Shown piece after piece: positions 19,567-30,113 of a stretch of 49,705 bases of DNA. Source of the DNA: Acidobacteriaceae bacterium. Its GTDB lineage: Bacteria; Acidobacteriota; Terriglobia; Terriglobales; Acidobacteriaceae. Below the pieces are notes generated by a model. It had not been told where the DNA came from. It was given only the letters and a program-made list of their open reading frames with translations, and did not search any database. The DNA lies in assembly GCA_003151335.1 (NCBI GenBank), contig PLXE01000082.1:1-49705 (forward strand), in the 5' to 3' direction. Numbering within the stretch: position 1 is the stretch's first letter; each line of letters begins with the position of its first letter. Made by a program: the position numbers and the translations under genes.

Positions 19567-20264
19567 GTACCACTCGAATCGGCCGTCTGGCACTCATTGC
19601 CCTTCTGGCCTGTTCCCTCGGTAATGTTTGGGCGCAAGATTCGGGTCATCCCAAGGCCGAACCCAGTGATGCCTCGGCCGCCTCAAGCTCTCCAGATCCT
19701 AATGGCGCGGTGGCCAAGATTCTAGACGGGGTTTCCGAGCGGGCCGCTTCCACATCGGAGAAGTGGGGACGCAAGGTGGGCTTAGGCCACGACACCTCCT
19801 TCGCAATATCGATCGCTTTCAATTTTGCGATCATCGCATTCCTCTTCTATCTGCTCGTGAAGTCCAAGGTGCTGCAACTGTTTCGCGATCGCACCGCAAC
19901 TATCCAAAAGGGGATACGCGAGGCACAGGCCGCAAGTGCAGAAGCCACGCAGCGTTTAGGCAATATCGAAGCCCGTCTGGCGAAGCTGGACACCGAGGTG
20001 GCGGAGATTCGTAGCTCGGCGGAGCGTGAGGCTGCGGCCGAAGAACAGCGCATCCTCCAGGCCGCCGAGGAAGACAAGCGCAAAATATTGGAGTCGGTTG
20101 AGACCGAGGTCGGCGCCATCGCGCGCAATGCCCGCCGCGAATTGAAGACCTACGCCGCCACCCTGGCGGTTGAGCTGGCATCGCGCAAGATCAAGGTGGA
20201 CGACACCACCGATCAGGCGTTGCTGCGTGAGTTCGTGGGGCAACTGGGAAAGGATGGCAAGTAA
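19563..20264 (+). CDS. atpF: ATP synthase F0 subunit b with exported N-terminal extension
   Basis: The second peripheral-stalk subunit, 233 residues, longer than the usual 155-170. The N-terminus (RIGRLALIALLACSLGNVWAQ) looks like a cleavable signal peptide; about 55 polar residues follow before the transmembrane helix ISIAFNFAIIAFLFYLLVKS and the cytoplasmic coiled coil. A periplasmic N-terminal domain is implied. The GTG start at 19563 overlaps the previous stop. The C-terminal part (LKTYAATLAVELASRKIKVD) has the normal subunit b end. Confidence 0.85.
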   Translation: MSTTRIGRLALIALLACSLGNVWAQDSGHPKAEPSDASAASSSPDPNGAVAKILDGVSERAASTSEKWGRKVGLGHDTSFAISIAFNFAIIAFLFYLLVKSKVLQLFRDRTATIQKGIREAQAASAEATQRLGNIEARLAKLDTEVAEIRSSAEREAAAEEQRILQAAEEDKRKILESVETEVGAIARNARRELKTYAATLAVELASRKIKVDDTTDQALLREFVGQLGKDGK

Positions 20265-20267
20265 ACT

Positions 20268-20807
20268 ATGGCCGCCATTGCCAGCCGATACGCCCGCGCC
20301 CTGGTAGAGGTTGTCCTCGAGCAGAAGATTGCTCCCGACATCGCCCGGCAGCAACTGAATGCCATCGTGAATGCCGTCCACGAAAGCGCCGACCTGCGCC
20401 GCGTGTGGGAATCGCCGGCCATCTCGGCGGAGCAGAAACGGGCAGTTCTGGATGCCCTGGTCCGGCAGATTGGCGCGATCAAGCCGGTCCGCAATTTCAT
20501 CGCGATCCTCATCGATCACCGGCGGATTGCGATGTTGGATGACGTGGCCAAACAGTTTGACACCGAACTGAACGCGCAGTTGGGATTGGTGGAGGCGGAA
20601 ATCTCCAGCTCGCGCCCGCTTTCCGCGGACGGGCAGCGCCAGTTGGAATCGCAGTTGGAGCGTTTGACCGGCAAGAAAGTGCGCGCCACCTACTCCTCAC
20701 GTCCCGAACTGCTGGGCGGAGTTGTGGTCCGCGTGGGCAGCACGATTTACGACGGCTCGGTGCGCGGTCAACTGGAGAAGATGAAGCAGGACCTCATTAG
20801 CGCGTAA
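20268..20807 (+). CDS. atpH: ATP synthase F1 subunit delta
   Basis: Subunit delta connects F1 to the peripheral stalk. The 179 residues match family length and layout: SRYARALVEVVLEQ at the start, VRNFIAILIDHRRIAMLDDV in the middle, and the conserved end ELLGGVVVRVGSTIYDGSVR before a short tail. It starts three bases after the subunit b stop and is followed by atpA after 42 bases. Confidence 0.95.
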   Translation: MAAIASRYARALVEVVLEQKIAPDIARQQLNAIVNAVHESADLRRVWESPAISAEQKRAVLDALVRQIGAIKPVRNFIAILIDHRRIAMLDDVAKQFDTELNAQLGLVEAEISSSRPLSADGQRQLESQLERLTGKKVRATYSSRPELLGGVVVRVGSTIYDGSVRGQLEKMKQDLISA

Positions 20808-20849
20808 TCGCGGTTCATAAAACTTACTAGCAATACTGGAACGAATTCT

Positions 20850-22391
20850 ATGGCGCAGATCAAAGCAGACGAGATCACGAAACTCATCCGCGAGCAGATC
20901 GACAACTACGAAACCAAGATCGCCGTTGATGAAGTCGGCACCGTGATGTCCATTGGCGACGGCATTGCCCGCGTTTATGGCCTGGACAAGGTCATGGCGG
21001 GCGAACTGCTGTCCTTCCCGCACAATGTTTCCGGCCTCGCCATGAACCTGGAAGAAGACCAGGTCGGCGTGGTGCTGCTGGGCGAATACACCCAAGTGGA
21101 AGAGGGCGACGAAGTCAAGCGCACGGGCCGCATTATGAGTGTGCCGGTGGGCGATGCCATGATCGGCCGCGTCGTCAACGGCCTCGGCGTGCCCATCGAC
21201 GACAAAGGTCCCGTCAATACCGACAAGTACATTCCGGTTGAACGCCTGGCGCCCGGCGTGATCGACCGCCGGCCGGTGAAAGAGCCCATGGCCACCGGAC
21301 TGAAGGCCATCGACTCGATGATTCCCATCGGCCGCGGTCAGCGCGAGCTCATCATCGGCGACCGTCAGACCGGCAAGACGGCGGTCGTGCTTGACACCAT
21401 CATCAACAGCAAGGGCCGCGACCTGATCTGTATCTACTGCGCCATCGGCCAGAAGCGTTCCTCGGTCGCGCACGTGGTGAAGACGCTGGAAGACTTCGGC
21501 GCCATGGAATACACCATCGTGGTTTCGGCATCGGCTTCCGATCCCGCCCCCATGCAATACATCGCGCCCTACGCCGCCTGCGCCATCGGCGAGCACTTCC
21601 GCGATAACGGAAAGCACGCGCTGTGCATTTACGACGATCTGTCGAAGCACGCCGTCGCCTACCGCGAAATTTCGCTGCTGCTGCGCCGTCCGCCGGGACG
21701 CGAGGCCTATCCCGGCGACGTGTTCTATCTCCACTCGCGTCTGCTGGAGCGCGCCGCCAAGCTCAACGACGAGCTCGGCGGTGGCTCACTGACCGCTCTG
21801 CCCATCATTGAAACCCAGGCCGGCGACGTTTCCGCCTACATTCCGACCAACGTCATCTCCATCACCGACGGCCAGATTTATCTGGAGACTGACCTGTTCA
21901 ACTCCGGCGTGCGCCCGGCCGTGAACGTCGGCTTGTCGGTCAGCCGCGTCGGCGGTAACGCGCAGATCAAGGCCATGCGGCAAGTTGCCGGCACCTTGCG
22001 ATTGGACCTGGCGCAGTACCGCGAACTGGCGGCGTTCTCGCAGTTCGGCAGCGATCTCGATAAGGCGACCCAGGCGCAACTCGCCCGTGGAGGCCGCCTG
22101 ACCGAGCTCCTGAAGCAGGGCCAGTATCAGCCGCTGCCGTTCTCCAAGCAGATTCTCATCATCTATGCCGGGACCCAGGGCCTGCTCGACGACATGCCGA
22201 TCGATCAATTGGGCGAGTTCGAAAAGGGCCTGTACAACTACGTGGACACCTCAAATCCTGGAGTGCTCAAGTCCATCGAGGAAAAGAAAATCCTCGATGA
22301 CGATTTGCGCGCCGCCCTGACCAAGGTCATCAAGGAATTCAAGGAGCGTTTTGCCAGCGAGCGGCAGGCTGTAGCGAAGGCGAGCGCCTAA
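20850..22391 (+). CDS. atpA: ATP synthase F1 subunit alpha
   Basis: The non-catalytic nucleotide-binding subunit of F1. At 513 residues it is of standard length. The P-loop GDRQTGKT is at 170-177, followed by [14 protein letters not shown] and the [20 protein letters not shown] segment. The C-terminal helical domain is complete. It lies six bases before atpG. Confidence 0.98.
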   Translation: MAQIKADEITKLIREQIDNYETKIAVDEVGTVMSIGDGIARVYGLDKVMAGELLSFPHNVSGLAMNLEEDQVGVVLLGEYTQVEEGDEVKRTGRIMSVPVGDAMIGRVVNGLGVPIDDKGPVNTDKYIPVERLAPGVIDRRPVKEPMATGLKAIDSMIPIGRGQRELIIGDRQTGKTAVVLDTIINSKGRDLICIYCAIGQKRSSVAHVVKTLEDFGAMEYTIVVSASASDPAPMQYIAPYAACAIGEHFRDNGKHALCIYDDLSKHAVAYREISLLLRRPPGREAYPGDVFYLHSRLLERAAKLNDELGGGSLTALPIIETQAGDVSAYIPTNVISITDGQIYLETDLFNSGVRPAVNVGLSVSRVGGNAQIKAMRQVAGTLRLDLAQYRELAAFSQFGSDLDKATQAQLARGGRLTELLKQGQYQPLPFSKQILIIYAGTQGLLDDMPIDQLGEFEKGLYNYVDTSNPGVLKSIEEKKILDDDLRAALTKVIKEFKERFASERQAVAKASA

Positions 22392-22397
22392 GATCAC

Positions 22398-23435
22398 ATG
22401 GCGAACATACGCGACATTCGGCGGCGCATCCGCAGCGTGAAGAACACGCGCCAGATCACCAAGGCCATGAAAATGGTCTCGGCGGCCAAGCTGCGTCGCG
22501 CCCAGGAACGCGCGCTGGCATCGCGTCCCTACGCGCAGATGCTGGTCAACGTGCTGACCTCGGCGATGGACCGCGCCGACGTGATCGATCCCGTTACCGG
22601 CTCGCCCAAACATCCGCTGCTGGCGGTCCGTCCCGAGAACAACATTCTGCTGGTGCTGGTGACCGGCGATCGCGGACTGGCGGGCGCGTTCAACTCCAAC
22701 GTCCTGAAAGTAGTGACCAAGTTCCTACAATTCTTTTCCGACAAGAACGTTGACATTCTGGCGGTCGGCCGCAAAGGGCGCGACTTCCTGCGCCGCCGCT
22801 ATCCGGTAGGCAAGGCGGGCGGGCCGGAACGCGCCGGGCAGACACAAGTTGTCGGCGAACACCTGAACCTGCTGGCCAAGGTGGAATACGAATCGGTGGA
22901 TGAGATTGCGGACCGCATCGCCAAGGCTTACGTGGAGGAACAGATCGACTCGGTCTATGTCATTTTTAACGAGTTCAAGTCGGTGATCGCGCAGCGCCTG
23001 ATCGCGCAGCGGATTCTACCGGTGCAGGAGATCGGGCGTCGCGAAGTTGCCCTGACGGAAGAGTTCTCGCTGGAACAACGCGAGCGCATGGGAGAGGCGG
23101 CCCGCGCGGCGGGAATCAGCCTGCAACAACCGGGTACGACCGAGGCGGAGCAGGAAGCCGCGAAGTTCGGCACCGCGCCCGTGGACTATATCTACGAGCA
23201 GCCCGCGGAGGAGCTGTTCGCCGACATCCTGCCGCGCTACGTGGCCATGGAGCTTTTCCAGGGGCTGCTGGAATCGGTGGCTGCCGAACACGCGGCCCGC
23301 ATGACGGCGATGGATTCGGCGACCAACAACGCCAATGATGTGATCGATTCCCTGACGCTGACCATGAACCGGGCGCGCCAGGCCGCGATCACCAAAGAGA
23401 TTATCGAGATTGTGAGCGGCGCCGCTGCGTTGTAG
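22398..23435 (+). CDS. atpG: ATP synthase F1 subunit gamma
   Basis: The rotating central shaft of F1. It begins with IRDIRRRIRSVKNTRQITKAMKMVSAAKLR (shown only as a landmark at residues 3-32, key elements R-x-I-x-S-V and TKAMKMVSA) and ends with SLTLTMNRARQAAITKEI. At 345 residues it is about 50 longer than the E. coli protein. The extra length lies near residues 130-150 and in a stretch around 230-260 (LQQPGTTEAEQEAAKFG). A 126-bp gap, unusual for this operon, separates it from atpD. Confidence 0.95.
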   Translation: MANIRDIRRRIRSVKNTRQITKAMKMVSAAKLRRAQERALASRPYAQMLVNVLTSAMDRADVIDPVTGSPKHPLLAVRPENNILLVLVTGDRGLAGAFNSNVLKVVTKFLQFFSDKNVDILAVGRKGRDFLRRRYPVGKAGGPERAGQTQVVGEHLNLLAKVEYESVDEIADRIAKAYVEEQIDSVYVIFNEFKSVIAQRLIAQRILPVQEIGRREVALTEEFSLEQRERMGEAARAAGISLQQPGTTEAEQEAAKFGTAPVDYIYEQPAEELFADILPRYVAMELFQGLLESVAAEHAARMTAMDSATNNANDVIDSLTLTMNRARQAAITKEIIEIVSGAAAL

Positions 23436-25007
<1,572 letters not shown>

Positions 25008-25013
25008 TCTGCC

Positions 25014-25439
25014 ATGGCTGACACGCTGCACTTACAAATCGTGACCCCCGACCGGCTCGTCGTCCGTGAGGATTGCGTGCAGGTCCAGATACCTGGCAAG
25101 AACGGGGAACTCGGTATTCTGCCGGGACACGCGCCGCTCATCACCGAGCTACAGATTGGTGAGATCGGCTATCGGGCGGGCACAACGATGCAGTACCTCG
25201 CGGTCGCGTGGGGCTTCGCGGAAGTCTTGCCGGACAAGGTGACCATCCTGGCCGACAGCGCTGAGCGTGCCGAGAACATTGACGTCAAGCGCGCCCAGGA
25301 GGCCAAGGCGCGGGCCGAGGAAGCTCTGCGCCAGGCCGCCGCCGATCTCGACTATGACGCGACTCTCTACGCGCTGCGCCGCGCCGAAGTTCGCCTGGCG
25401 GTCGCCGCCCGCGCCGGACAGACCGCAGGCGCGCACTAG
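25014..25439 (+). CDS. atpC: ATP synthase F1 subunit epsilon
   Basis: The inhibitory central-stalk subunit, 141 residues. The N-terminal beta sandwich shows LHLQIVTPDRLVV and GKNGELGILPGHAPLITEL, and the C-terminal helical hairpin is alanine/arginine-rich (AQEAKARAEEALRQ). It is the last gene of the operon; a terminator follows within 25 bases. Genes for subunits a and c are not in this window. Confidence 0.96.
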   Translation: MADTLHLQIVTPDRLVVREDCVQVQIPGKNGELGILPGHAPLITELQIGEIGYRAGTTMQYLAVAWGFAEVLPDKVTILADSAERAENIDVKRAQEAKARAEEALRQAAADLDYDATLYALRRAEVRLAVAARAGQTAGAH

Positions 25440-25461
25440 CGCATCACTTGACATTCAGTTT

Positions 25462-25499
25462 GCCGCGCCAGGAGTTCCTTCCCAGCGCGGCTTTGTTTT
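25462..25499 (+). terminator. Rho-independent terminator of the atp operon
   Basis: Stem GCCGCGC (25462-25468) and GCGCGGC (25485-25491), with a loop that can itself pair GGA/TCC, followed by TTTGTTTT. Confidence 0.75.
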
Positions 25500-25508
25500 C
25501 GGGCCCTT

Positions 25509-25961
25509 TCATGGACCACTGCTGGGAAAGACAAGTTCTTCTTTCGTGTTGAAGTTGAAGTAGGCCAGAATCCAGCTTTGGTCTGATCGGTAAACAACAA
25601 ACTTGGCGAAGAGTGGCCCTTTCTCGAAGTCCAGGACCAAATAAATCACCCGCGTTTTGGGCGAAAGGTCTTTGGTGCTTACGACCTCAAACGCCTGATA
25701 TGCACCGTAGTAATCTTGAACTTGCCGCAAGACGTTTGCCTGGCTAAGGGCATCCTTACTTCCATCTATTCCGCTACCTTTAATCCAGGTTCGAACGGCC
25801 TCTTCTGGACCTTTGTTTTTGTATGCTTCCAAGCCCGAAACAATAATGGGCGGGAGGCTTTCGCTAGCTCCCTTCCCTTTTGAGCTAGAGGCCTGTGCAC
25901 GGGAAACCAACGGCGCGAGGAACAGGGCACAAGAACACAGGAAAAACACACGCTTACGCAT
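25509..25961 (-). CDS. Small exported protein of unknown function
   Basis: A 150-residue protein with a signal peptide (RKRVFFLCSCALFLAPLVSRA). The mature part has a Ser/Lys-rich linker and then a compact alpha/beta region (GLEAYKNKGPEEAVRTWIKG, VYRSDQSWILAYFNFNTKEE). I do not recognise the family. It is more AT-rich than its neighbours and lies between two similar terminators, transcribed opposite to the atp operon, which suggests it was inserted there. The ATG at 25961 lies immediately upstream of an intergenic stretch without a clear promoter. Confidence 0.6.
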   Translation of the reverse strand: MRKRVFFLCSCALFLAPLVSRAQASSSKGKGASESLPPIIVSGLEAYKNKGPEEAVRTWIKGSGIDGSKDALSQANVLRQVQDYYGAYQAFEVVSTKDLSPKTRVIYLVLDFEKGPLFAKFVVYRSDQSWILAYFNFNTKEELVFPSSGP

Positions 25962-26056
25962 TTAGCCACCTTTCAGACCAATAGTGCCGACGAACGAACT
26001 TCCTTACGAACGAAGGTTCAAGAGCGCGTACTGGACATTTGCGCCGTTTTGATTGC

Positions 26057-26093
26057 GCCGCGCCGGAAAGGACTTCCGGCGCGGCTTTGTTTT
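26057..26093 (+). terminator. Strong terminator-like hairpin after the small exported gene region
   Basis: A perfect 12-bp stem GCCGCGCCGGAA (26057-26068) and TTCCGGCGCGGC (26074-26085), loop AGGAC, then TTTGTTTT. It is oriented for the plus strand although no plus-strand gene ends nearby, and it shares the stem core and T-run with the atp terminator at 25462. On the minus strand it lies just after the serA stop but lacks a T-run there. Confidence 0.65.
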
Positions 26094-26101
26094 GTCCTGC
26101 G

Positions 26102-27721
26102 TTACGCCGAAACCGCTTTCGGTTGCGGTGCCGCGAAGCGAATCGCTTTGGCCAGAAGAATGGTCTCGATGCAACGCAAGGCGTCGAGCACCTTGTCGCT
26201 GATCTCACCGTCCACCTGCACCACCGCGACTGCCGACGTTTCCTGCCCGCTCTGCCGGCGGCCGAGCGAGAAGTTGGCGATGTTGACGTTCTGTTGCCCA
26301 AGCACCGTTCCGACGCGGCCCACAACGCCGGGCACGTCGAGATTGCGCAAGTAGATGAAGGTCCCTTCCAGCGGCGCCTCCACGTTGATGCCATCGATTT
26401 CCAGCAGTCTGGGTAGGCCGCTGGGCTGAACACAACCGGCCACGGTGTTTTCCTGCTGACCGGTTTTGAAGGTCATGCGCAGCACGTTGGAGGCAGCCCC
26501 GCCCGCGTCGCGCGCTTTCTTGCGCTCGGTGATGCGGATGCCACGCTCCTCGGCGATCGACGCCGCATTCACCAAATTCGCCCGCTCGTGAGCGTGAGCG
26601 ATCTGGTTCAGTGCGCCGGCGACGGCGGCGTTACGAATGAGTGCGGTCTTCCACTCGGCGATGTCGCCGCTGTAGCTAAGGCCCATCTCTTCGACGCCGC
26701 CCTCGCTGGACTGCGCCAGGAACGCACCCAGGCGCTCGCCCAGCAAGATGTACGGCAACATCTGCTGGTATTCTTCTTCGCTGATCGAGGGCACGTTGAC
26801 GGCATTTTGGATGACGCCCTTCAGCAGGTACTCGCGGACCTGCAGCGCGATCTGCACGCCGACGGCCTCCGACGCCTCGTGGGTGGAACCCGCGATGTGC
26901 GGCGTCAGGATGACGTTGGGCAGAGTCGACAGGGGAGAGTCCTTGAGCGGCTCATGGCTGTAAACATCCAGCGCAGCGCCACCCAGTTGTCCCGACTGCA
27001 GGGCTTCGATGACAGCGGCTTCATTCAGCAACTCGCCGCGGGCGCAATTGATCAGGCGCACGCCCTTCTTCATCTTGCGAATGGAATCGGCATTGATCAT
27101 GCCCTGGGTCTGCGGGGTGAGACCGACGTGCAGCGTGATGTAGTCGGACTGAGCGAAGACCTCATCGAGCGATCCCAGGGTGATGTTCAATTGCTGAGCC
27201 AGACTGGGCGCCACGTACGGATCGTGGCCAACGACTTTCATGCCGAAGGCGATGGCGCGGCGGGAGACTTCGACTCCGACACGGCCCAGGCCGACGATGC
27301 CCAGCGTCTTGCCGCGAAGCTCGGTGCCTTGCAGCGTCTTCTTTTCCCATTTGCCGGCATGCATGGTTGAGTCGGCGCGCACCAGGTGCCGCGCCAGCGC
27401 CAGCATGAGAGCGAAGGTATGCTCGGCGACAGCGACAGCATTGCCGCCAGGGGTGTTCATCACCACGATGCCGCGTTTGGTGGCAGCGTCGAGATCGACG
27501 TTATCGACACCCACGCCGGCGCGTCCGATGACGCGCAGCTTGGGGGCCTTGTCCATCATGGCGGCATCGACGAAGGTGGCAGAGCGGACCAGTATGGCAT
27601 CCGCTGTGGCCAGCTCACCCGGTAGCGTCTCTTTGTCTGTAGTTACAACTTTCCAGTCTTTGTGTTCGCCGAAGATGGCGGACGCGGAAGGAGAGATTTT
27701 GTCAGCGATGACGATTTTCAT
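26102..27721 (-). CDS. serA: D-3-phosphoglycerate dehydrogenase
   Basis: SerA oxidises 3-phosphoglycerate to phosphohydroxypyruvate, the first step of serine synthesis. The 539-residue protein is the long type. It has a substrate-binding domain around an NAD-binding Rossmann fold (GKTLGIVGLGRVGVEV), the catalytic NCARGELLNEAAVIEAL and HIAGSTHEASEAVG motifs, an intervening ASB domain, and a C-terminal ACT domain (VPGVVGRVGTVLGQQNVNIA) for likely serine feedback. Its ATG overlaps the TGA of the upstream aminotransferase by four bases, so the two are co-translated. Confidence 0.96.
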   Translation of the reverse strand: MKIVIADKISPSASAIFGEHKDWKVVTTDKETLPGELATADAILVRSATFVDAAMMDKAPKLRVIGRAGVGVDNVDLDAATKRGIVVMNTPGGNAVAVAEHTFALMLALARHLVRADSTMHAGKWEKKTLQGTELRGKTLGIVGLGRVGVEVSRRAIAFGMKVVGHDPYVAPSLAQQLNITLGSLDEVFAQSDYITLHVGLTPQTQGMINADSIRKMKKGVRLINCARGELLNEAAVIEALQSGQLGGAALDVYSHEPLKDSPLSTLPNVILTPHIAGSTHEASEAVGVQIALQVREYLLKGVIQNAVNVPSISEEEYQQMLPYILLGERLGAFLAQSSEGGVEEMGLSYSGDIAEWKTALIRNAAVAGALNQIAHAHERANLVNAASIAEERGIRITERKKARDAGGAASNVLRMTFKTGQQENTVAGCVQPSGLPRLLEIDGINVEAPLEGTFIYLRNLDVPGVVGRVGTVLGQQNVNIANFSLGRRQSGQETSAVAVVQVDGEISDKVLDALRCIETILLAKAIRFAAPQPKAVSA

Positions 27722-28899
27722 ACGCTAGCCACCTCGGCGAATTGACCGGCAAAAACCTCTTGCGCGGCGCGCACGCCTGCGCCCAGTTCGATGTGATGGG
27801 ACGGCGCAACTTTCAGCAGCACATGTTCCAGTGCGCCGATGACGCCGAGGGCGTCGAGATAGTCGTAGTAACCAAGATGAGCGATGCGAAAGATCTTGCC
27901 CTTCATGTCGCCCTGCCCGTTGGCAACAATCATGGCAAAGCGCTCGCGGAATTCCTTCACGATGGCGCTGGAATCCACGCCCGCTGGGGCCAGCACTGCG
28001 GTGACCGCAGCCGCAGGACAGGTGGGCGCGAACAGCTTCAGGCCGAGGGCCTTAATGCCGGCGCGGACCATGGCCGCCGAAGTTTCCGCATTGTGGATGA
28101 GGGCTTCGCGTCCATCGGCAAGATTGCCGTCGCCACAGCGGCGAATGTAGTCGAGCGCCGCCGCCAGTCCGCAGACCAGCGCGACCGCCGGGGTAAAGGC
28201 CGATTCGCCCTTGGCCGCCGACTTGCGCTCCTTGCGCAGATCGAAGTAGTAGCGCGGCTGCTTGGCCGTCTCCATGCGTTGCCAGGCGCGCTCGCTCACA
28301 CAGAGGTAGGCGAGTCCCGGCGGGATCATGACCGCCTTCTGCGAGCCCCCGATGAGGACATCGATGCCCCAATTGTCCACCTCGAAATGCGTGGTGCCCA
28401 GCCCGGTGATGGCGTCCACCACGAAGAGCGTGTCGGTGCCTTTCAGCAACGCGGCGATGGCCTTCACGTCGTGACGCGCGCCGGTGGAAGTCTCGGTGGC
28501 TTGCATGTAAAGCACACCCGCGCCCTCGAGCTTGGACTTGATTTCGCGCAGGTCGAAGGTCTGCCCGTACGGAACTTCGAGCAGCTCGATCTGGCAGGCA
28601 AAGGCCTTGGCGAGATCGCGCCAGCGTTCGCCAAACTTTCCGGCGGTGAGCACGACCACCTTCTCGCCGGGAGAAGTCAGGTTGGAAATCGCGGCCTCCA
28701 TGGCGCCGCTGCCGGAGGAAGCGAGAATGAGAACGTCGTTGGTGGTGCCGATGAAGGTCTTGAGATCGGCAAGGGTACGGGTGAAGATTTCACGGAATTC
28801 GGCCGTGCGGTGATGCATGTCCGCGGCGGCAATGGCATTTTGAGCGGCTGGAAGAAGAGGAGTTGGACCGGGAGTAAATAGCCGTGTCTTACGAAGCAT
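27718..28899 (-). CDS. Class V aminotransferase (serine-pyruvate/phosphoserine type)
   Basis: A PLP-dependent enzyme of 393 residues from the ATG at 28899, which has AGAGGT upstream; a longer reading from 29022 adds an unconserved leader. The start RKTRLFTPGPTPLLPAAQNA is typical of alanine-glyoxylate and serine-pyruvate aminotransferases. DAITGLGTTHFEVDNWGIDV (cofactor Asp) is followed by GGSQKAVMIPPGLA with the PLP lysine. Because it overlaps serA in one operon, it most likely converts phosphohydroxypyruvate to phosphoserine, replacing the usual SerC. That role is inference from context; glyoxylate or serine transamination is the alternative. Confidence 0.85.
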   Translation of the reverse strand: MLRKTRLFTPGPTPLLPAAQNAIAAADMHHRTAEFREIFTRTLADLKTFIGTTNDVLILASSGSGAMEAAISNLTSPGEKVVVLTAGKFGERWRDLAKAFACQIELLEVPYGQTFDLREIKSKLEGAGVLYMQATETSTGARHDVKAIAALLKGTDTLFVVDAITGLGTTHFEVDNWGIDVLIGGSQKAVMIPPGLAYLCVSERAWQRMETAKQPRYYFDLRKERKSAAKGESAFTPAVALVCGLAAALDYIRRCGDGNLADGREALIHNAETSAAMVRAGIKALGLKLFAPTCPAAAVTAVLAPAGVDSSAIVKEFRERFAMIVANGQGDMKGKIFRIAHLGYYDYLDALGVIGALEHVLLKVAPSHHIELGAGVRAAQEVFAGQFAEVASV

Positions 28900-29049
28900 G
28901 GCAGTTACCTCTGCAGGTTGATTGCCGGCGCAGACAAGCACCGACACTGTAATCATAGGCTTCCGCGGCTGGGCAAGCCATGACATGTGGGTAGTGGCTG
29001 TGTGCTCCGTATCACCAGCCAATGTGACTCACTACTCTATAATTACGTC

Positions 29050-29499
29050 ATGAGCTTGACCCAGCAGGTACAAAAAGACATGGTTGACGCCATGCGCAAC
29101 AAGCAAGAACTACGGCTGGCAACTTTGCGCATGATGAAAGCCGCGTTGCAGAACAAGCGGATCGACAAACGCGCCGATCTCGACGAAAAAGAAGAGCTGC
29201 AGGTCTTTACCACCATGATCAAGCAGCGCAAGGACTCCATCGAACAGTTCGAGAAGGGCAACCGCCCCGAACTGGCTGCCCGGGAGGCCCAGGAGATCGT
29301 GATCATCGAGGGCTACATGCCGAAGGCGGTCGGGGAAGAGGAGATCGTTGCCACCGTCCGCGCCGTCATCGCCGAGATGGGCTCTCCCACAATGAAGGAC
29401 ATGGGCGCGGTGATGAAGAACGCCAAGGCCAAGTTCGGGGACGCGCGCGTGGACGGCAAGCTTCTGAGCGAGGCGGTGAAGAAAGGACTCGGCAGCTAA
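29050..29499 (+). CDS. yqeY: GatB/YqeY domain protein
   Basis: A 149-residue protein with the YqeY fold, related to the tRNA-binding tail of GatB. The start at 29050 (SLTQQVQKDMVDAMRNKQ) is family-typical and is preferred to an in-frame ATG at 28987. LRLATLRMMKAALQNKRID, FTTMIKQRKDSIEQFEKGNR and IIEGYMPK are recognisable. The biochemical role of free-standing YqeY is not settled; tRNA-dependent functions are assumed. It is divergent from the aminotransferase-serA operon. Confidence 0.93.
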   Translation: MSLTQQVQKDMVDAMRNKQELRLATLRMMKAALQNKRIDKRADLDEKEELQVFTTMIKQRKDSIEQFEKGNRPELAAREAQEIVIIEGYMPKAVGEEEIVATVRAVIAEMGSPTMKDMGAVMKNAKAKFGDARVDGKLLSEAVKKGLGS

Positions 29500-29536
29500 C
29501 GTTACAACCGAGCGGACCGGAGGTACAATTTTAGCG

Positions 29537-29779
29537 ATGAGCAAAGAAGCAATCGAACTATTGAAGAGAGCCTTGACACTTCCACTAGAGGAACGGGCCG
29601 AACTGGCCAGTTCCCTGATGGAGAGTCTGGATCTAATTCAGGACGAGGGCGCTGAGGCGGCCTGGCAAGAGGAGATTACACGGAGAATCGAAGATCTGAG
29701 AACAGGGAGAGTGAAAACGGTTCCCTGGGCAGAAGTTCGCAAGAAGGCCCAAGCGATCCTTCATGAAGAAACCCATTGA
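29537..29779 (+). CDS. Antitoxin of a ParE-type toxin-antitoxin pair
   Basis: An 80-residue acidic, helical protein of the family annotated as putative addiction-module component. It begins EAIELLKRALTLPLEERAEL and contains ASSLMESLD and AAWQEEITRRIEDLRTGRVK, where the last segment usually wraps the toxin. Its 3' end overlaps the toxin gene by 17 bases, as expected for coupled translation. Confidence 0.85.
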   Translation: MSKEAIELLKRALTLPLEERAELASSLMESLDLIQDEGAEAAWQEEITRRIEDLRTGRVKTVPWAEVRKKAQAILHEETH

Positions 29780-30059
29780 GTTTGTTCCAGAAGCACAAGC
29801 AGAATATTTGTCGGCTCTGGGGTGGTACCGCGGACGGAGTCCGGCCACTGCAGTCAGGTTCGCAGCGGAATTCAACCGATCGGTAGAAACAATCCGGGAC
29901 GCTCCGGAACGCTGGGCTCACTACATGGTTGGTTGCAGACGGTTCTTGCTTCACCAGTTTCCTTTCGCGATTGTCTATCAGGTTTCTCCAAATATCATTC
30001 AGGTGTTAGCGGTTGCTCACTGTCACCAGCGACCTGGCTACTGGAAAGGCCGTCTGTAA
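29763..30059 (+). CDS. ParE/RelE-superfamily toxin
   Basis: A 98-residue toxin with the ParE-like core: FVPEAQAEYLSALGWYRGRS, then AAEFNRSVETIRDAPERW and RRFLLHQFPFAIVYQV near the C-terminus, ending VLAVAHCHQRPGYWKGR. ParE toxins poison gyrase, RelE types cleave mRNA; the sequence alone leaves this open. The pair sits between yqeY and folC. Confidence 0.88.
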   Translation: MKKPIEFVPEAQAEYLSALGWYRGRSPATAVRFAAEFNRSVETIRDAPERWAHYMVGCRRFLLHQFPFAIVYQVSPNIIQVLAVAHCHQRPGYWKGRL

Positions 30060-30113
30060 GAATCGCTTCCGCGGCCTCCTACCTCTCGAATGTTGTAATC
30101 TGAAACTGCCCGC

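Noticed and set aside
26588-27370. A 260-codon plus-strand frame opposite serA
   Set aside because: Antisense to a complete serA and without motifs.
28900-29022. Longer N-terminus of the class V aminotransferase
   Set aside because: The extra 41 residues are unlike the family; the ATG at 28899 has AGAGGT upstream and starts at the conserved FTPGPT region.
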